Source: Tenericutes bacterium MZ-XQ (lineage in GTDB: Bacteria > Bacillota_I > Bacilli_A > Acholeplasmatales > Acholeplasmataceae). Taken from it: DNA of 64,000 nucleotides. The position numbers were made by a program, and so were the translations under genes. How positions within the stretch are numbered: the stretch's first letter is position 1; the number at the start of each line of letters is the position of its first letter. This document shows positions 8,117 to 16,055 of the stretch, piece after piece. The stretch is from the NCBI GenBank assembly GCA_002838205.1, contig CP017950.1:310001-374000 (forward strand), written 5' to 3'. Below the pieces are notes generated by a model, which worked only from the letters and a program-made list of their open reading frames with translations, searched no databases and was not told the DNA's origin.

Positions 8117-8413
8117 TTAGCATCTCAGCTTGTCTCAGGTGGACCTGTAAACATAGGTGCTATTATTGGAGCAGGAACTATAGGTGCTTTATTCGGATTC
8201 ATGAGTGGTCCTGATGCTCAACACGGCAAGTTAACTAATCGCCAAAAGATAAAAATTAGACAAAAAGATAAAGGTAATAAAGCTCGACATATTAAAAATT
8301 TAGATAAACAAATGGACAAGTATACAACAAGGTTATATAGATCCGCAATGAAAGATATTAAAGGCAGTATGGTTTGGGATGTAATCTCATCAACTATTGA
8401 CAGTTTAATTTAG
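8117..8413 (+). pseudogene. C-terminal remnant of a large, possibly toxin-like protein
   Basis: The frame is open from just after a TAA at 8114 with no start codon or ribosome-binding site until an internal ATG at 8201. It begins with a Gly/Ala/Ile-rich hydrophobic stretch (IGAIIGAGTIGALFGF) like a glycine-zipper or pre-toxin segment. A basic domain of about 70 residues follows, ending at TAG. The gene after it (8431) encodes a membrane protein of the size of an immunity partner. The toxin reading is inference. Confidence 0.5.
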
Positions 8414-8430
8414 AATAGGAGAATATTATT

Positions 8431-8943
8431 ATGGAGCACGTTTTAAGATATGTTACAATTGGATTAACTATAGTATTAATTGGATTAATTAGATTAGGCT
8501 ATAAGAACAAGAGAATTTCACATGAAAATCTTATTAAACAACCTTTCTTGTACTTTTGGGGTGGAATACTCTCAGCACTTTTATTTGCATTAATTGTTAT
8601 TGTGGGACCTTTGCTTCCAACTCAGAGTAATAGTGAAACAATGCTTGGAGTAGCTATAGTGTTTTCAATATTGATGATTTTTAGTATGATGTTTGTGTGG
8701 TATTATGTCGTTTGGGAAGTGAAATTAGATAGACTAACCTTTGCTTACAGAAACTTTTTTGGGAAAGTAAAAGAATATGATTATGTCAAATGTACGAGCG
8801 TAACTAAATCAGCAAGGGTTGATATTTATCATGGTAAGAAGTGCATTTTAAGAATATCTGCTTTATCACCTAATTGGTATGCACTTTCAAAGAAGCTAGA
8901 ACCAAACATGGAAATATATCAAAAAAATATGAATAAGAAATAA
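8431..8943 (+). CDS. Membrane protein with C-terminal PH-like domain
   Basis: A 170-residue protein with three hydrophobic helices (about 6-23, 40-60 and 75-95) and a soluble C-terminal half with beta-rich, pleckstrin-like character (residues about 98-160). AATAGGAGAAT precedes the ATG. It closely follows the remnant at 8117-8413 and may be its immunity or accessory partner. The function is unknown and the family assignment tentative. A strong terminator follows. Confidence 0.65.
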   Translation: MEHVLRYVTIGLTIVLIGLIRLGYKNKRISHENLIKQPFLYFWGGILSALLFALIVIVGPLLPTQSNSETMLGVAIVFSILMIFSMMFVWYYVVWEVKLDRLTFAYRNFFGKVKEYDYVKCTSVTKSARVDIYHGKKCILRISALSPNWYALSKKLEPNMEIYQKNMNKK

Positions 8944-8949
8944 CGTAGT

Positions 8950-8985
8950 AATGGAGGGTCTGCAAATGCAAACCCTCCATTATTA
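8950..8985 (+). terminator. Rho-independent terminator
   Basis: A 10-bp perfect stem (AATGGAGGGT / ACCCTCCATT) with a 12-base loop, immediately after the gene ending at 8943. Confidence 0.75.
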
Positions 8986-9116
8986 AGTATAGCTCTTAAA
9001 TAATATAATGACAGACAATCAATTATTACTTTATTGCTTAGAAAAATATAAACGTCTACTGAAAAAATAGAATGAAGCACTTAAAACAAGGCATAAATAT
9101 ATATATAAACACTTAT

Positions 9117-9300
9117 AAATATGTTTCTTTGGTTTTTCTGTGCTTGTGTGAGTAAACATAAAAAGTGCCATTTTTATATTTCTAGAGTACACACAAGACC
9201 CTGTTTTCGAGCAATATGGTGCACTCAACGCAGATTGAATGTGAGAACATACTATTAAAAGTGACGGAAAATGGACAAACCTAATTGTAATAATCTGTTA
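9117..9300 (+). repeat. Dispersed repeat R2, copy a
   Basis: Shares long blocks with 25826-26040, including TTTCGAGCAATATGGTGCAC, CTCAACGCAGATTGAATG and AAAAGTGACGGAAAATGGAC, and more weakly with 25680-25795. It holds an 8-bp inverted repeat with one mismatch (GAGTACAC at 9185, GTGCACTC at 9219) around a 26-base loop. It runs directly into repeat R1-B. Non-coding and MITE-like; the remaining 8986-9116 shows no gene. Confidence 0.8.
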
Positions 9301-9319
9301 TATCTTTATGACTTGTCAA

Positions 9320-9424
9320 AATATGAACTTTTAGCATTATTTATAGTAAACTTAGTATAGAGGTTGTAGTAAAGTTAGTCTAGAGGTTATCAAAAACAGT
9401 GATAAAGTCCATAATGACAAGACA
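9320..9424 (+). repeat. Dispersed repeat R1, copy B (105 bp)
   Basis: Same 105-bp length and unit structure as copy A, with only a few substitutions. It is preceded by R2 and by a TTTATGACTT-TCAAA stretch shared with copy D. Its end (GACAAGACA) lies at the left edge of the IS91-type element. CAAG is one of the tetranucleotides next to which IS91-family elements insert. Confidence 0.9.
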
Positions 9425-9435
9425 TAGAATTTTAG

Positions 9436-9467
9436 AGATTTGAAATATTCTTTCAAATCTTTTTTTT
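9436..9467 (+). terminator. Strong hairpin terminator just inside the IS91-type region
   Basis: A 10-bp perfect stem AGATTTGAAA / TTTCAAATCT with a 5-base loop followed by seven or more T. It would stop plus-strand transcription leaving repeat R1-B and could instead be a structural end of the mobile element. Confidence 0.7.
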
Positions 9468-9512
9468 ATTAACTAGGAAATTCTAATTGATCATTTAAAT
9501 AAAAACAAACAG

Positions 9513-9534
9513 AAAAAACTCATCTAAAATGAGT
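9513..9534 (-). terminator. Terminator of the IS91-type operon
   Basis: Read on the minus strand: ACTCAT-TTTAG-ATGAGT followed by TTTTTT, 20 bases past the stop of the small zinc-ribbon gene. Hairpins here may also be part of the rolling-circle origin end. Confidence 0.7.
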
Positions 9535-9554
9535 CTGTAAAACGAGTCAACAAA

Positions 9555-9875
9555 TTAATCAATAAGTTTATGATAAATATCTAAAGGCACAAACTGCAAC
9601 TTACCACAATGACTACAAACATCAACGGGAAAAGCAGCACCTTCAGTCTCCATAAAGTGAGCATAACCAGAAAAATTGACAGTAAGTTCAAATCCACAGT
9701 GCAGACATTTCATATCAACCATGATATCAAAATTAGGCATCGATATAAATGCATTAAATGAAGCGGCAGGGCCAGCAATGAATCCCTGCTTAACAGCTGA
9801 TTTATATTCAGCATACAAATTCTTTTTTTGAACAAAAGACATATGCACAGATTTAGTTTTAAATAGTTTAGGCAT
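9555..9875 (-). CDS. Zinc-ribbon accessory protein of the IS91-type element
   Basis: A 106-residue protein from the ATG at 9875, which overlaps the last codons of the transposase (ATGCCTAA), so it is translationally coupled to it. Two CxxC knuckles (CLHCG near residue 62, CSHCG near 90) suggest a zinc ribbon. The role is unknown; its coupling to tnpA suggests an accessory function in transposition. The longer frame to 9923 lies wholly inside tnpA and is not used. Confidence 0.65.
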   Translation of the reverse strand: MPKLFKTKSVHMSFVQKKNLYAEYKSAVKQGFIAGPAASFNAFISMPNFDIMVDMKCLHCGFELTVNFSGYAHFMETEGAAFPVDVCSHCGKLQFVPLDIYHKLID

Positions 9876-11193
9876 CGCTAAATAACCTCTCTTTTCGGTG
9901 ATTTGGTAGATATGAAGCATCAAGATTTAAAACCATAGTAGAACCACACTGACATTTAAAGATGTCATAGTGATAAGTCTTAAGCAACAAAGTTCGAAAG
10001 TGAAGTTGATGTTTAAGATAAGTCAAAGATTTAGGGTTAACTAACTTTAACTCAGAGGCAATTTTTCGTTTTGTCCGATTTGAATAAAAACCGTAATAAC
10101 GAATCAGATGAAATCCTTTATCAGGGATGTGTTTAATGAGACGTGCAATAAATTTAAAGACATGATCAGTGATGATTTGAGTACCTCGTTTATGATGTTT
10201 ATCTGAAATTTGATCATCTTCATGAGGATCAAAATGCCAAGTGACTTGGTGATTGATATCATCGAAGTCATCAATTCTAGATTCAGAGATGGCTGGATGA
10301 GAAGCATATCTGGCGATGTATTTAGCAATCTTTTTGGCTGTAGACAAGCTAGATTTTCTCTTTAATTGAGGCCCGTAAGTGTAAAAGCCTTTTTTATACT
10401 TATGAATGAGATAACTTCTTAAGCGATTAAACTCATTATAGATAGAATTTGTCGCATGGGTTTTCAAATAGGCTGAGATGTTACTTAAGAGTCTATATTG
10501 CCAAAACATACGCAGTCTCTCAAAAGGAAAGAAAGACATGTTGGATAGATGACCATGAGCATCAATAAAGCGTTCAGCAACTAAAGCATGGATATGAGGA
10601 TTGGTCTTCATATCTCTGCCATAGGTGTGAAGAAAACAAATGATGCCAAGTCTTCTATCTAATTGGTGGTCAGCCTTCGTTTTCTTAACAGCTTTATGAA
10701 GAACTTCATTTACAGTTTGAAATAAGATATCAAATAAGTCTCTATAAAGCCAAAAGAATTTACGCATCTCTTTAGCAACTGAAAAGACAAAATGTCTATG
10801 AGGGCACTTAAGTAATTTGGATTCAATCGCAAGTGTTCGAGCTTCTCGATATCTTTGATTACAAGAAGGACAAAACCTTGAATGACAAGAAAGACCTTGG
10901 ATATGAAAGTTATCACAAGTTGGGCATTCATAGAAGAAGTAGCCATATTTGAAATCACGACAATGTATCATTTTTTCAACATTTTCGATAATTGAGGGAC
11001 GTAGTTTATCTTCAAAATGAAGTTTAAATGAATCCCAATAGGTAGCAAATATAGATTGAATGGAAATGGAGTTATCTCTATATACTTTTAAATTAGATAG
11101 TTTAACAAGCTCATTGTTAAAGACATGTTCACCATGTTTAAGAGCAAGTTCTAATTGATCTTTAAATTTATACTTAATCACTATAGGTTCCAT
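9868..11193 (-). CDS. IS91-family transposase (HUH, Y2 type)
   Basis: A 441-residue protein. An N-terminal Zn-binding module (CPTC near 99, CHSRFCPSC near 112) is followed by the transposase_32/Y2 core with the HUH motif (TNPHIHALV near 208) and a tyrosine segment (KYIARYASHPAIS near 300). It nicks and joins single-stranded DNA for rolling-circle transposition. The ATG at 11193 is preferred to a GTG at 11262, because the upstream part covers two perfect hairpins and a TATAAT. That -10 box lies only about 10 bases before the ATG and no ribosome-binding site is seen, so the mRNA may be leaderless. Confidence 0.88.
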   Translation of the reverse strand: MEPIVIKYKFKDQLELALKHGEHVFNNELVKLSNLKVYRDNSISIQSIFATYWDSFKLHFEDKLRPSIIENVEKMIHCRDFKYGYFFYECPTCDNFHIQGLSCHSRFCPSCNQRYREARTLAIESKLLKCPHRHFVFSVAKEMRKFFWLYRDLFDILFQTVNEVLHKAVKKTKADHQLDRRLGIICFLHTYGRDMKTNPHIHALVAERFIDAHGHLSNMSFFPFERLRMFWQYRLLSNISAYLKTHATNSIYNEFNRLRSYLIHKYKKGFYTYGPQLKRKSSLSTAKKIAKYIARYASHPAISESRIDDFDDINHQVTWHFDPHEDDQISDKHHKRGTQIITDHVFKFIARLIKHIPDKGFHLIRYYGFYSNRTKRKIASELKLVNPKSLTYLKHQLHFRTLLLKTYHYDIFKCQCGSTMVLNLDASYLPNHRKERLFSDA

Positions 11194-11228
11194 AAATCTA
11201 TTATACAATGTGACTTTAAAAAGAAAAA

Positions 11229-11262
11229 GGCGATTTTTATCGCCCCTAGTGAATTTATTCAC
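11229..11262 (+). other. Two adjacent perfect hairpins at the tnpA-proximal end of the IS91-type element
   Basis: GGCGAT-TTTT-ATCGCC (11229-11244) and GTGAAT-TT-ATTCAC (11249-11262), five bases apart, between divergent genes. They are candidates for the element's termination end (terIS) or for transcription insulation. Confidence 0.6.
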
Positions 11263-11275
11263 TTTTGTTCTTTGG

Positions 11276-11281
11276 TATAAT
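11276..11281 (+). promoter_or_regulatory. Extended -10 promoter for the 11310 gene
   Basis: TTTGGTATAAT: the same TGGTATAAT extended -10 seen before gdpP. No good -35 box is visible at 17 bases. It lies 29 bases before the ATG. Confidence 0.6.
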
Positions 11282-11309
11282 GACGATAACGATTTTAATG
11301 GAGGGTTTC

Positions 11310-12467
11310 ATGAAAAAATACATTTATCTAGTATTGGGTTTTGTTCTATTGCTTTTATCTACAATGTTTATTATCTATCAATCAACTAAATATCCTGATA
11401 ACTTTTTATATGATTTGGGAGGTTACTATAAGAATAATCAAATTTTAACAATGTATGAATCAAACAATCAAATATACGCTTTAGTTAGAAATAATGAAAT
11501 AACATTTGATGCACTTGATGATGATAACTGTGTAGATGATATGTTGAATATTGCTATTATTGATGAAGACTTTAATTTGATAGAACTTGTAGAAATAGTA
11601 GAAACAAAAACATTAGAAAATGATGGTAATGGTATCAAAAGTACTGAGTTAGAAGTTTATTCATATCAAGATGGTGACGAAATATATATTAGCATTTCTC
11701 TGTATGAAAAAAACTATATGGTTATATTTGATACACAGACCAATACATATAATTTAACTGAGACAATTATGTTCTTAAATACATTTATTATTGAAAACGA
11801 AGTTATTGTAGGGGTAAGTTCAAAATTTGATATTTCTAATGACATGTATGAAATCACTTACTATGAGATCTCAAAAACATTCAATGTTGCACTTGAAGTC
11901 GTACTTGGGCATATTGACCATGTCTATCAAAAACCACTAGTAAATTCTAATTATGTATTTGTTCAAGGGAACTTAACTTCAAATACTTTTTCATGGAAAA
12001 CAATTAGTAGATACAATATATTAACTCAAACTATGGATGTTATAGAAGATAGTGACTCTTATGGTATTCAGATTCAATACATTAACCTGGACAGTATTAT
12101 ATATAGTATTCATCACGTAGAAAACGAAAACATTATAATTGATTATTTTAATGAAGAGGGGACACTTATAGAGTCATCTATTAATGACGAATTCCACATT
12201 TTAAGTATTGATGATTCAAGATTTATCCATAAACAAAGAGATTCAGATTTGCAACAACAAATCATTAGAGTTTTAGATCAAAATGATAATGAAGAAATAG
12301 TTTTAGAATTTAATCAAAGAATGTACTTATATGATATATACTACTTCAATGATTCTGTATATTTGATTGCAAATATGTTTGAGTCTGATTTAGAGAAATT
12401 TTTATTTGGATCACATCAATCGTATATTTTAAAATACTCTGTAGAAGAATTAAATAACCTTAAATGA
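11310..12467 (+). CDS. Unknown secreted/membrane-anchored protein
   Basis: A 385-residue protein from the ATG at 11310, which has GGAGGG upstream. Residues 4-22 are a hydrophobic signal-anchor; the rest is an acidic, beta-rich extracellular domain with repeated short strand patterns, suggesting a propeller-like fold. There is no lipobox cysteine and no known motif. It lies between the IS91-type element and repeat R1-C. Family not recognised. Confidence 0.7.
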   Translation: MKKYIYLVLGFVLLLLSTMFIIYQSTKYPDNFLYDLGGYYKNNQILTMYESNNQIYALVRNNEITFDALDDDNCVDDMLNIAIIDEDFNLIELVEIVETKTLENDGNGIKSTELEVYSYQDGDEIYISISLYEKNYMVIFDTQTNTYNLTETIMFLNTFIIENEVIVGVSSKFDISNDMYEITYYEISKTFNVALEVVLGHIDHVYQKPLVNSNYVFVQGNLTSNTFSWKTISRYNILTQTMDVIEDSDSYGIQIQYINLDSIIYSIHHVENENIIIDYFNEEGTLIESSINDEFHILSIDDSRFIHKQRDSDLQQQIIRVLDQNDNEEIVLEFNQRMYLYDIYYFNDSVYLIANMFESDLEKFLFGSHQSYILKYSVEELNNLK

Positions 12468-12553
12468 TTCAATTTGATTAACATTCTATATATTCTGTCG
12501 TTTCATTTACTCAATATATTTGGAGTGCCAGAGTAATAGAGATAAGTTTTTTA

Positions 12554-12658
12554 AATATGAACTTATAGCATTATTTATAGTAAAGTTAGTATAGAGGTTG
12601 TAGTAAAGTTAGTCTAGAGGTTATCAAAAACAGTGATAAAGTCCATAATGACAAGACA
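12554..12658 (+). repeat. Dispersed repeat R1, copy C (105 bp)
   Basis: Differs from copy B at only two positions by eye. It ends in GACAAGACA, beyond which the sequence is immediately the interior of a DUF2971-like coding frame, so the repeat replaces that gene's 5' end. Confidence 0.9.
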
Positions 12659-13089
12659 ATCAGAAACCAGATGTCACCAACTTTATTATAAATGAACTAG
12701 ATTATTGGATTTCATTAGTTAAAATCGCAGAAAGTGAAGGATTAAACTATAAAAGATTATATAATCCTGTACTATACACAGATAATACTTTTGGTAGCGA
12801 TGATAATCTTTTTTCAAAATTGCTGATTTCTATAGGTACTGCAAAAAATTCAGAATGGAGTTATGAGAAAGAGTGGAGAATGATACTTGCCCAACACTCA
12901 GATTCGAATGATTATTTTAAGATGATTAAACTAAAACCAAAAGCTGTATATTTAGGAGAAAAAATCTCAATTGAAGATGAGAGAAGGCTAATAGCGGTGT
13001 TAAAAAGTAAGAGAGTTCCTGTGTATAAAATGTTTTCAAACCCGCAAGGGAACTTAAGACTAGAATACATTGAACTAGATGTCAAGTAG
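12652..13089 (+). pseudogene. 5'-truncated DUF2971-family protein
   Basis: A frame of about 145 codons is open from a TGA inside the repeat end to TAG at 13089, with no usable start. Residues around NSEWSYEKEWRMIL match the conserved C-terminal part of DUF2971 proteins, which usually have about 250-300 residues and often sit in defence or abortive-infection regions. The N-terminal half is missing exactly at repeat R1-C. A short product from a TTG at 12820 is possible but unlikely to work. Confidence 0.65.
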
Positions 13090-13099
13090 GGAGTAGAAC

Positions 13100-14262
13100 A
13101 TGGTTGATTTAGAAAAACTGTCTTTATTGGTTCAAGATGAAGAAAATAAATTAAGATTTACATTGATTAAAAAAGGACTAAATTATCATATATATATCGA
13201 AAAGCTTCATTCGCTTAATCAATGGATTAACATTTTTGTTAAAGAATTTTCAAAATATAACTCAAAATCTATATTAAAAGGTGATATAGATGAAGATAGT
13301 GTTTTAGTTATGAACTACTTATCTTCATGTAACGGAATTGTTGATACTTACATTGGATTAAACAAAATTCTAAATGATATGCAAGATAACAAATATGAAT
13401 TGAATACTAATGCATTTATAAAAAGTAGAAAAACGAATACTGAACACGATAAATTTTTCGGATATCAAAAACTTAATGATTTTCAATATTTCAAACATAT
13501 TAGAGCAGTCTTTGGTCAACACCCATCAAATTTAGAATATAAAGAGAATGGCGAAAGCAAGAGAGCGTTTAGTTCATGGCCATTCCATGACAGCATATTG
13601 CAAAAAAGTGGATGTGATTTATACACTAATGTCTATTTTGACCTAAGTAGACAAGGCTGGGGCATAAGATTTCATTTGTTTTAGATGAAGTTGCATCATT
13701 CATTAATCAGGTACTTGAAAGCATTGGAGAAATGATTATCAACATAAGCGGCATAGTTGATGGTTATATTGTAGATAATTGTCCTGGAGAAATTGCTGGC
13801 TTTGAAAAGTTATCTATTCCAGCGAAAATAAAGGAATTACAATCGGAAATATGCAAAAGATATTCATTTGATGATTATCACTATTTACTTGATGCGACAA
13901 TCACTTTAGAGCGAATACTTTTACATAATCCTATTGCAGGCTACGAAACATACAATAATAAGTTTGTTGAGGACATTGATATTTCTCTAAATGAAATTCA
14001 TTCTATTGTTTCAACATGCGGTAATGAAGAATTGTTCTACTTTGACAAATTCTATAGCAATATTATGGACTCAATAGGGCATCATTATTATAGAGAAAAA
14101 TGTGCGATGTACATAATTGGTGATATCAGATATACGGATATATTCCAGATGGTGAGCGAAGATATTTCAAAGATTCTAAATGTTAACACATCACAAAATT
14201 ATGGGGATTTTTATTATAGATTATATTTGCTAAGTCAAATAAAGACTAAAGTTTACATGTGA
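13100..14262 (+). pseudogene. Frameshifted HEPN-like protein
   Basis: An ATG with GGGAGTAGAAC upstream opens a 194-codon frame that stops at 13684. The next frame takes over without loss of sense (...QGWGI then SFVLDEVASFINQVL...) and continues to 14262, so a single-base loss near 13668 broke a protein of roughly 385 residues. The segment FKHIRAVFGQHPSN contains an R-x5-H pair like the HEPN RNase motif. Its neighbours (DUF2971, HExxH protein) suggest a decayed defence cluster. Family assignment is tentative. Confidence 0.5.
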
Positions 14263-14629
14263 ATATAATCTAAAAATCGAGTCTGATGAAATCATATTTA
14301 ATGAAGTATGGATCGAAAAATCACCATGGATTGAAGTTATCGTGACTGCTTTCCATGAAACTAGACACGCTTACCAAGGGTATTGTATTAGAAACAGAAC
14401 GATGGAGTCAAAAGATACTCTAGACAAATGGGAATATGAAACTCTGAATTATATTCGTTCTATTAGAAAGAATAATGAAGTTGATGATCATGATTATTTA
14501 AATCAATCGATAGAAATAGATGCGATTGGATTTACACATCACAAGATTAATGAGTTCTTTGGAGTCAAGACTATTATTCCAAATTCTATCAAAGATATGG
14601 CGTTGAATTATCAAAAAAACAATTTATAG
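14252..14629 (+). pseudogene. Remnant of a HExxH metallopeptidase-like protein
   Basis: A frame of about 125 codons without a start at its 5' end. It contains TAFHETRHAYQ (HExxH zinc site) and, about 55 residues later, SIEIDAIGF, which could supply the third (Glu) ligand as in gluzincins of the ImmA/IrrE type. The frame joins the preceding pseudogene by another shift near 14250, so it may be the C-terminal end of the same broken gene or a neighbour fused by deletion. A GTG at 14342 could start only a stub. Confidence 0.5.
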
Positions 14630-14656
14630 AAATTTAAACTCGATCATCCCGTAGAT

Positions 14657-14687
14657 GACGGTTCTGCTATTGAACTGTCTTTTTTTG
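14657..14687 (+). terminator. Rho-independent terminator
   Basis: GACGGTTC / GAACTGTC stem (one G-T pair), 7-base loop, then seven T, 28 bases past the stop at 14629. Confidence 0.8.
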
Positions 14688-14838
14688 TTATCCTAATAAT
14701 TCATTTCAAATCTGAAATATTAATTTGATAGCTTTGTTAAAACAACTTCTGGTTAACAGCTTTGTCACATTCGAAGTACTATTATTTATTCATAATTCGT
14801 TCACATTATTATTGTATATTGATTATGAGGTATTCAAC

Positions 14839-15765
14839 ATGAAAGTAAAAAAAATACGTAAAAGGTTTTTTCTAATTGTACTTATTTTATCCGTTTCAAT
14901 ATTCTTGCAAGGACTTAATCAAAATATAAAAGTCAATCAGTTAATAAGAGATTTTAAAGAACGAGGTATAGAGGGAGAGACAGTAACCATCTATTTTGAT
15001 AATGGGATGGAAGAAATAAGAATGTATCACCCAGTCGAAAGAATCAATGAATATGAGAAAGCGGATACACGTAGCCTTTTTTATACAACCAAAGATGAAC
15101 CATTTATTGGGAAAAAAGGGGATATATTTGTGACTCAGGAATCACCTTTTCCAAACATATTCGGTTTTCATCAATTGATGAGTTTTTTTGTTGGAGGACA
15201 CGCTGCACTGAATAATGGTAACAATCAATTCATTGAAGCTGTAGGCTTCCCAAAAGATGATGAAAGTATCTTTGATATAATCAAAGACCCTTCAGATGGT
15301 ACACATGATTATTCAGTTGGTGTAAGACAATCTTCTACTAATTATTGGATGTTGCCATATTTTAGAGGAGAAAACGACTTTTCATATCCTTATTATGGTT
15401 CTTATTACAGAGAAAAATTCGTAGTATTGAGAGTAAAAAATATAGATGAAGAAAAACTGGATCAAACTATGTCATATGCCAATGAACATTTAGAAAATCG
15501 TTCATTATATAATTTCCTTTTCATTATGGACACAAAAAACAAATTCTACTGTACTGATTTTATAAGTCGTTCATACAGATATGGGTTAAGTAAGAATAGT
15601 TCAGATAAAAACTATCCAAAAACCCTAAATGATAATGGTTTTGTAACAACTGTTAATGATCTTATCTTATCAAAGGATACATATATTACTGCTTATGTAG
15701 AAAACACAGATGGAATTAGACACATCTACTATTTAGAAGATGAAGGATTGACATCTAATGAATAG
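14839..15765 (+). CDS. Membrane-anchored permuted-papain (YiiX/LRAT-like) hydrolase
   Basis: A 308-residue protein from the ATG at 14839 (GAGGT seven bases upstream); the longer frame from 14725 lacks such a site. Residues 8-25 are a signal-anchor. The order of motifs is that of circularly permuted NlpC/P60 enzymes: GKKGDIFVTQ, then GGHAAL with the likely catalytic His (near 120), then FYCTDFISRSYRYG with the likely catalytic Cys (near 238). Such enzymes cut amides in peptides or lipids; the substrate here is unknown. Its last codons contain the -35 box of the copper promoter. Confidence 0.7.
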   Translation: MKVKKIRKRFFLIVLILSVSIFLQGLNQNIKVNQLIRDFKERGIEGETVTIYFDNGMEEIRMYHPVERINEYEKADTRSLFYTTKDEPFIGKKGDIFVTQESPFPNIFGFHQLMSFFVGGHAALNNGNNQFIEAVGFPKDDESIFDIIKDPSDGTHDYSVGVRQSSTNYWMLPYFRGENDFSYPYYGSYYREKFVVLRVKNIDEEKLDQTMSYANEHLENRSLYNFLFIMDTKNKFYCTDFISRSYRYGLSKNSSDKNYPKTLNDNGFVTTVNDLILSKDTYITAYVENTDGIRHIYYLEDEGLTSNE

Positions 15766-15776
15766 TTTGATATAGT
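15748..15776 (+). promoter_or_regulatory. Promoter of the copper operon
   Basis: Consensus TTGACA (inside the last codons of the preceding gene), 17-base spacer, TATAGT. The CsoR-type operator follows 9 bases downstream and would overlap the transcription start. Confidence 0.85.
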
Positions 15777-15785
15777 ATAGATGAC

Positions 15786-15804
15786 ACCCCACCACGGGAG
15801 GGGT
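15786..15804 (+). promoter_or_regulatory. CsoR-type copper operator (left copy)
   Basis: The 19-mer ACCCCACCACGGGAGGGGT is a G/C-rich near-palindrome in an otherwise AT-rich region, identical to 22549-22567 in front of csoR. CsoR operators are G-tract pseudo-palindromes of this kind. Its position just after the -10 box fits repression that is relieved by Cu(I). Confidence 0.85.
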
Positions 15805-15823
15805 AAAAAAGGAGGAATTACTT

Positions 15824-16051
15824 ATGGCAACGCTAATTTATAGAATCGGAGATATCCATTGCATCGGATGCATCAATCGCATTACTTCAGCTTTAGAATC
15901 AGCGGGAGCAATCAATGTTGATATTAATTTTTCAACACATATTGCAAAAGTATTGACTGAAGAGGAAAAACCCAATTCAAATATGTATCTTGAGGCAATT
16001 GTTCAAACAGGATATCAAGTCGAATACTTAACGACCATCGAAGAGGAATAA
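15824..16051 (+). CDS. HMA-domain copper chaperone-like protein
   Basis: A 75-residue single heavy-metal-associated domain with the metal loop GDIHCIGC. The CxxC pair is intact but the usual Met-Thr before it is Ile-His. Such proteins (CopZ type) carry Cu(I) to the export ATPase. AAAAGGAGGAATTAC precedes the ATG. It is the first gene of the operator-controlled operon, five bases before copA. The atypical loop may alter affinity or partner choice. Confidence 0.85.
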   Translation: MATLIYRIGDIHCIGCINRITSALESAGAINVDINFSTHIAKVLTEEEKPNSNMYLEAIVQTGYQVEYLTTIEEE

Positions 16052-16055
16052 TAAA

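Larger units (their letters stand above)
9425..11262 (-). mobile_element. IS91-family (HUH) insertion element
   Basis: Two overlapping minus-strand genes (Y2-type transposase and zinc-ribbon protein) lie between repeat R1-B and a double hairpin upstream of tnpA. There are no terminal inverted repeats, as expected for this rolling-circle family. The end downstream of tnpA adjoins CAAG on the plus strand (CTTG reading with tnpA). Exact ends are not certain; the limits given are the repeat end and the hairpins. Confidence 0.7.

Noticed and set aside
9031-9228. Minus-strand 65-codon ORF
   Set aside because: It lies within repeat R2a, lacks a ribosome-binding site and has no recognisable composition. 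The frame is incidental to the repeat.
13640-13700. Programmed frameshift in the HEPN-like gene
   Set aside because: No slippery heptamer or stimulatory structure is seen. A second frameshift and truncations nearby make random decay more likely.
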